DNA from: Eucalyptus grandis
Taxonomy: Eukaryota > Streptophyta > Magnoliopsida > Myrtales > Myrtaceae
Assembly (NCBI RefSeq): GCF_016545825.1
Contig: NC_052619.1
Location: 30,481,803 to 30,545,802 of the forward strand
Direction of reading: 5' to 3'
DNA length: 64,000 bases
In this document: positions 58,601 to 64,000 of the stretch, in pieces
Layout: every line of letters begins with the position of its first letter
Numbering within the stretch: position 1 is the first letter of the stretch
Program-made: the position numbers and the translations under genes
The notes under the pieces: generated by a model
Told to the model about the DNA's origin: nothing
Database searches by the model: none
The model's input: the letters and a program-made list of their open reading frames with translations, nothing else

Positions 58601-60684
58601 CCATTTTTATCATTCCCGATAAAAATACTCGTGTGTAGGTACACGGTCAATCTTAACCAAAATATAATTTTATCCCACTTGAAAATCCCACTATTTATTA
58701 TAGTGCATAAAATATTTTTTGGCGCTATAAACCGACGTCCAATGATTTTATAATCAATTACTGAAATTAATAAATTTTGGGTTAAATACCCAAAATTGCA
58801 AACAACACCCAATTTGCATAAAATAGTAGTCAATTAAATAAACAAATCGCACTATTGTAATCAGCATAAAATTCCGGTCACCGGTTATCCCGGTCTAATT
58901 TCCAGAAAATAAATAATTAATTAAATAATTGCAAAAATTACTTAATAAATACCAAAAATAGCATCTTAGGCCGAAAAAGCCTAATTAAAAATCGAAACGG
59001 GCACCAAAAATTTCCGAACCTGTTTAAATAAATACTAGAGCTTATCTAGTTACTAATTGCACTAAACTAACCACCTAACATGCAATAACGATCAATTAAT
59101 TGACTAATCTATTCTAACTATCCACCTAATCCATACTTAACTTAAACTAATCAACCCTTAAATGTCATTAACTTTCCTAAGCAGGGATTAGTGAGTAAAC
59201 TCACTTGATTAACGATCCACGCAGACCACAATGACGGGGATGCGGAGAGGATCGACAATCTTCAAAGTGGGTGTGGCTTTCGAGGTTTGGAAGGCCACCA
59301 AAACGGGCTAAATAGTGGGTTGGAAACTTAGGCTATTATGTTTTGTTCTTGGGCCGAACAAGGCTACTTCGGGCTTGGCTCAAGCTGGAATCGACCAAGG
59401 AGGAGGCGGACGGCTTGGCGGGGGCGAGCGGCGATCAGACAGTGGCTCACGGCGGCGAGAGTAGCTTGCGACAGTGGCTGAATGGCCTGAGGGACAGGCT
59501 CGATGCGAGAGCAAGGGCAGACAACGGCCAGGGACGTGCGGCTCGCGGGCGGGGCTCGCGGTGGCAGCGATGACGACGCGGGGGCTTTAGGCAGTCGGAC
59601 GGGTTCGGATGGACAGAGAGGGCTGAGCTGTTCGATTTTTTGGGATTTTTGAAGCTCTTTGGTTTGCAATGGAGGGGGCTTGATAGCAGCAAGGGGAAGA
59701 AGGGGGACAACTTGGCTTGAGGGGGCCACTTGGTCTTCTATCCAATCTTCTTGTTTGCTTGACCTTATCCCACCACTTGGCCGGCTTCCTCTGCAGATTT
59801 TCCAGACTATTGGCTTCCTTTAGAAGTCTTGAGATGGTCCAAAGGTTGTGTCCATGGGGGAGCTACGGATTTTGAAGGTTTTCCCCTCAAATTGGACTTC
59901 AATTCCTTTTGAGTCAACTCAAATCAGCTCCCATAAATTCTATTATCAAGTCATCGATCAAATTTGTATTTTTCCTCACCAATAGAACCTACTTGCATCC
60001 CAATTTCGTGATAAAAAACGGTCTCATGAATTTTCCGGACAAAAACGGCCCTATCTTGACTTTTCGCCAAAAATCTCGGTTTGCAAAAAAAATTTCAAAG
60101 ACCGAGTCGACGTTCTTAAAATGACTCATGATATGATAGAACTTTAAATTCCTAAAATTGGATTCAAATTTGCGGTTAATTTCAATCTGGCGTGATTTTA
60201 GCGTGACCTAGGCTATCGAGTAGCTTTTAGAAATTTTCGATGCAAATGACCTGTGGTCAATTTTTTTTTAGCCACAATAAGCCTCTTTGAAACATTGGCG
60301 ACTTTCGGTTGTCGTGAAAATCTCAAGATTTCGATTATGGACACAGGATACCAAAATGACAGAAAAATCAATATTGTGTCGATCGATGAGAATTTTGTAA
60401 TTTAGTGGAATCACCCACATTTAATCACACATATCAGTCGAACCGACCTATCTCCTATTTCTAATCGATTTTTACTGTGTTGAAATGATCTCTGTAGATG
60501 AGCATGGTCAAATAGTCGATCCTGATCGAATTCTCAGGTCTAATGTGTTAAAATTCCTTAATGACTTCCCCAGATAGTCTAGTTATCTTAGGAGTGATCA
60601 GTTCTGAGAATAGTACTATAGGCGCGTAGATGAAAGGCTCGATTTATTAAATTGAAAATAAGATTGAAATTCTAGGATGTCACA

Positions 60685-63600
60685 ACTCTTCCCCTCTTAT
60701 AAAAATTTCGTACTCGAAATTTAAACCGTTACAATACTTTAAACAAAAAGGTGGAGGTACAATTGTCTCATCGACTCTTCACTCTCCAAGGTTGCCCCTT
60801 TAGTGCCGTGGTGTTGCCTGACCACTTTGACTAACGGGATGGTCTTGGTGCGTAGAACTTTCTCTTTTCGATTCACAATCTGAACTAGGCTTTCAACGTG
60901 TGACACTCTGTCATCTACGTCTAATTCCTCGAAATTAAGCACATGAGTCGAGTCATGCTCATACTTCCTCAACATCGACATGTGAAAGACGTCATGCACT
61001 TGTGCCAGCCTTGGCGGTAATGCAAGACGATACGTTAGCATCCCGATTCTCTCTAGAATCTTAAAGGGACCTACATACCTCGGACTCAACTTTCCTTTCT
61101 TTCCAAAGCGTGAAGTACCCCTCATTATTGACACCTTCAAAAAAATGTGATCACCAACTTGGAATTCCAATGGTTTCCAGTGCTTATCTACGTAGCTTTT
61201 CTAGTGACTTTGAGTGGTCTTTAGTCTGCCTCTGATAACTGCAACTACATCCACTAACAACTGAACCAACTCTAGACTTGTGATTTTTCTTTCCTCGACT
61301 TCATCCCAACACATGGGTGTTTTGCACGCTCTGCCATACAACGCTTTAAAATGAGCCATTTGAATGCTCTGCCAGTAGCTGTTGTTGTAGGCAAATTCGA
61401 CAAGATGAAGCTGTTTTTCTTAGCTTCCTTTGAAATCCAACACATAAGCTCGTAGCATGTCTTCGAGGGTTTGAATTGTCCTCTCAGACTGGCCATCCGT
61501 CTGAGGATGATACGTCGTATTGTACTACAGCTTGGTTCCTAAAGTAGCCTGCAAACTTTTCCAAAATGCAACTATAAATCTCGGGTTTCAATCTGAGGTA
61601 ATCATTATCGGCACTCCATGTAAACGAACAATTTTTCGCACGTACAACTCTGCATGCCTATCCAAATCATGTGTCGAGTGATTCAGCAAATGAGGTCTCA
61701 ACTGGAGGGAGGTGTATGCAACAACTCTACCATGTTGCATCGATACGCAACCCAGTCCTCTGAACGACACATCACTATAGATCTCGTATCTTTCAGAGCT
61801 AGATGGAATGGTTAGCACATGTGCGATAGTCAGCATTTGCTTAAGCTCTCAGAAACTACGCTTGCACTTATTTGTCCAAATAAACTTCTCTTCTTTCTTC
61901 AAGAGTCGAGTCAACGGCGACACTAAAGCCGAAAATCCTTCCACAAACCTTCTATAGTACCCTGCCAAACCCAGAAAACTTCTGATCTCTGTCATTGTAG
62001 TTAGTCTTAGCCAGTTAATCATTGCTTCAATCTTAGCTGGGTCCACGTGATTCCTTCGCCTGAAATCACGTGACCTAGGAAAGCAACATGAGTTAACCAA
62101 AACTCGCACTTGCTGAAATTAGTGTATAGCTGGCGAATTCTCAGAGTCCGCAGTACCATTCTCAGATGACTCTCATGTTCTTCAGTACTTCTCGAATACA
62201 CCAAAATATTATCAATGAACACGATCACAAACTAATCAGGGTATTCCTTGAACACTCGGTTCATTAGATCCATGAAAGTAGCTGGAGTGCTCGTCAAACC
62301 GAACGGCATTACAGTGAACTCATAATGGCCGTATCGAGTACGAAATGCTGACTTTGGAATGTCTTCCTTCCTGATCCTCAGTTGATGATATCCCATCCTC
62401 AAGTCGATTTTTGAAAATATCGACACTCTTTGTAACTGATCAAACAAGTCGTCGATCCTCGGGAGTGGATACTTGTTCTTGATCGTCACCTAATTGAGTT
62501 GACGATAGTCAATGCATAGACACAACGAACCATCTTTCTTTTTCACGAACAGAATAGGTGCTCCCCAAGGTGATACACTGGGACGTATGAATCCCTTATC
62601 CAATAACTCCTGCATTCGCATCTTCAGTTCTTTCAACTCAGACAACGTCATTCGGTAAGGAGCCTTAGAGATTGGCTCTGTCCCGAGTGCTAACTCAATC
62701 ACAAACTCGATTTCTCTCTCTGGTGGTAAACTTGACAATTCCTTTGCGAATACATTTGGAAATTCTTGCACCATTAAGCTATATTCGATCTTTAACTCTT
62801 CAACTGTCGTATCCATGATAGTTGTTAGGTAACTTTGACAACCCTTGTCTATCAAACGGGTTGCTTCAAGCGACGAGATCAATGGAATCGAGGGTCTTCC
62901 TCAACTTTCAACAAATTTGAAAATCTCACCCTCTAATGGGTCAAACTAGATCGCTTTACGATAACAGTCCATCTTAACTCATTACTTGGTGAGCCAGTCC
63001 ATATCAATTATCAAATCAAAGTCATACATGGCTAGGACTAATAAATCTATCCTCCCCTCTCACTCACCAATCCTTAACTTGCAACTCGAACAACTCAATG
63101 CAAATAACACCTTATCTTTTAATGGTGTAGATGTGCTAACCACTGATTCCAGCAACTCAGGACTTAATCCTATCAACCTAACATATTGCTCGGCAATAAA
63201 AGAATGAGTTGCTCCAAGGTCGAATAAGGCATAAGTAGCATGGTTGTTCAATGAAACCGTACCTGTGATCACATCAGGTGCGTTCTCAACCTGACCTCTG
63301 GTGATGGTATAAACTGTCCCTTAAGCTGGGGGTTTGATTTGTCCACCCTATGGTGTGTTCTGCGGTGCGTATCCTCTGATCTGACCCATCAGTTGCGGTG
63401 GTGGTAACTATGGTTCTCTTATCAGTCTTCTAGGATAATCTCTAGCCATGTGACCCTATTGGCCACATTCGAAGCAAACACCCGGCCTTCGAGTGCACGG
63501 GGCCGAGTAATGTCGCCTTCCACAAAAGCAACACATCCCATTCTGGCTTGGCCTTGCCTTGCCAACTCCACCCTTCTTATTGGGCGGGACTTGAAATCTT

Positions 63601-64000
63601 TCTTCGGTCATGGGCTTCTTCCCATACTGATTCCCATCTCGATTTGATCCAAACTGTGACCCAAATGCGGCGGCTCTTTCATTCTAATCTCTCTTGATCA
63701 TCTGGACCCGCTCATACAGGTCGTTATAATTCCTTAGGTTGAGCAATATCAGTGGACTCCTCAATTCTGACTTGAGTTCGTCTCTGAATCTCCTAACTCG
63801 GTTTGCTGGATTCTCAACCAATTCAGGAGCGTATTATGATAGTTCAACGAACTTCACCTCGTCCGATCTACCGTTATTAAGCCTTGGCGAAGGCACTGAA
63901 TTCTGCCATCTTCAATTCTCTGGCAGTCTTAGAAAAATATTTGTTGTTAAAGACCTCAGTAAAGGCATTCCACTCCGGGACAACACCTTCAGGGTATACT
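60685..64000 (-). pseudogene. Tekay-like gypsy gag-pol, broken, runs off the window
   Basis: Read right to left: a gag end (EWNAFTEVFNNKYF near 63975), a zinc knuckle with a stop (CFECGQ, near 63480), protease (FDLGATHSFI near 63215), RT ([12 protein letters not shown] near 62500, [13 protein letters not shown] near 62300, [10 protein letters not shown] near 62215), RNase H start (YEIYSDVSFRGLG near 61780), integrase ([17 protein letters not shown] near 61490) and a C-terminal chromodomain-like end (IVNRKEKVLRTKTIPLVKV, 61170-60739). Gene order and chromodomain place it in the Ty3/gypsy chromoviruses, probably Tekay. It is damaged: the second catalytic Asp of RT is Asn, the protease DSG is DLG, and RNase H runs straight into integrase by a deletion near 61640. 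The 5' LTR is outside the window. Confidence 0.9.

Larger units (their letters stand above)
53786..60684 (-). repeat. 3' LTR of a Tekay-like gypsy element, interrupted by a nested solo LTR
   Basis: On the minus strand it starts TGTGACATCC (60684) and ends GGGGCGTGACA (53786). The polypurine tract (AGAGGGGAAGAGT) lies just right of 60684. Without the nested insertion (54259-57794 plus one copy of its target repeat) the LTR is about 3358 bases, close to the related solo LTR at 19861-23043. It cuts block B homology at 53785. Near its end the minus strand reads a short acidic run (Glu/Asp repeats, about 54027-54062), as also found in the solo LTR. Open frames in the GC-rich part (59343-59729) are not called as genes. 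Confidence 0.85.

Noticed and set aside
59343..59729. Overlapping open frames in GC-rich sequence near the right end
   Set aside because: They lie in the gypsy LTR at a place like the GC-rich part of the solo LTR. They have no domain and face each other on both strands.

Overview
This is plant nuclear DNA from a eudicot. It holds intron-rich genes, a TIR-NB-LRR (TNL) resistance gene pair, and nested copia, gypsy and LINE retrotransposons. The malate dehydrogenase sequence and the L6-like TNL type would suit Myrtaceae (for example Eucalyptus or a relative), but this is an impression and was not tested. Only two genes look intact: a nine-exon peroxisomal NAD-malate dehydrogenase (2481-6029) and a four-exon TNL (TNL2, 45856-50939). 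No tRNA, rRNA or CRISPR array was seen.

Layout. 1-1860: unassigned. 1860-6778: MDH gene with its leader and 3' flank. 6779-11323: decayed L1-type LINE. 11324-17427: TNL1, almost identical in structure to TNL2 but with a one-base deletion just before the MHD motif. 17428-18930: TNL1 3' flank with a relic of MDH exons 8-9. 19861-23043: solo gypsy LTR with a target site duplication. 24692-31170: 5'-truncated MDH pseudogene (copy C) split by copia element 1 (25675-30422). 32488-44040: second 5'-truncated MDH pseudogene (copy B) split by copia element 2, a SIRE-like element on the minus strand (33622-43299) with an env-position ORF. 44056-44666: small inverted-repeat element. 45061-50939: TNL2. 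51201-53706: three tandem copies of an ~835 bp unit that is single after TNL1. 53786-64000: minus-strand Tekay-like gypsy element running off the window, whose 3' LTR is itself split by another 3.5 kb solo LTR (54259-57794).

The main structure is a segmental duplication. Block A (about 4539-18560) and block B (about 32488-53785) share the order: MDH intron 5 to 3' end, TNL promoter, TNL exons 1-4, MDH exon 8-9 relic, 835 bp unit. Each block then took its own insertions: the LINE in A; copia 2, the inverted-repeat element and the tandem triplication in B. Each block therefore gives the empty site for the other's insertions. The MDH 3' end recurs at five places (the gene, pseudogenes C and B, and a relic behind each TNL), which suggests that MDH 3' sequence has been a repeated recombination partner as the TNL cluster grew.

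MDH acts in peroxisomes, reoxidising or supplying NADH for beta-oxidation and photorespiration. The TNLs are cytosolic or nuclear immune receptors. Nothing suggests they work together; the association is structural.
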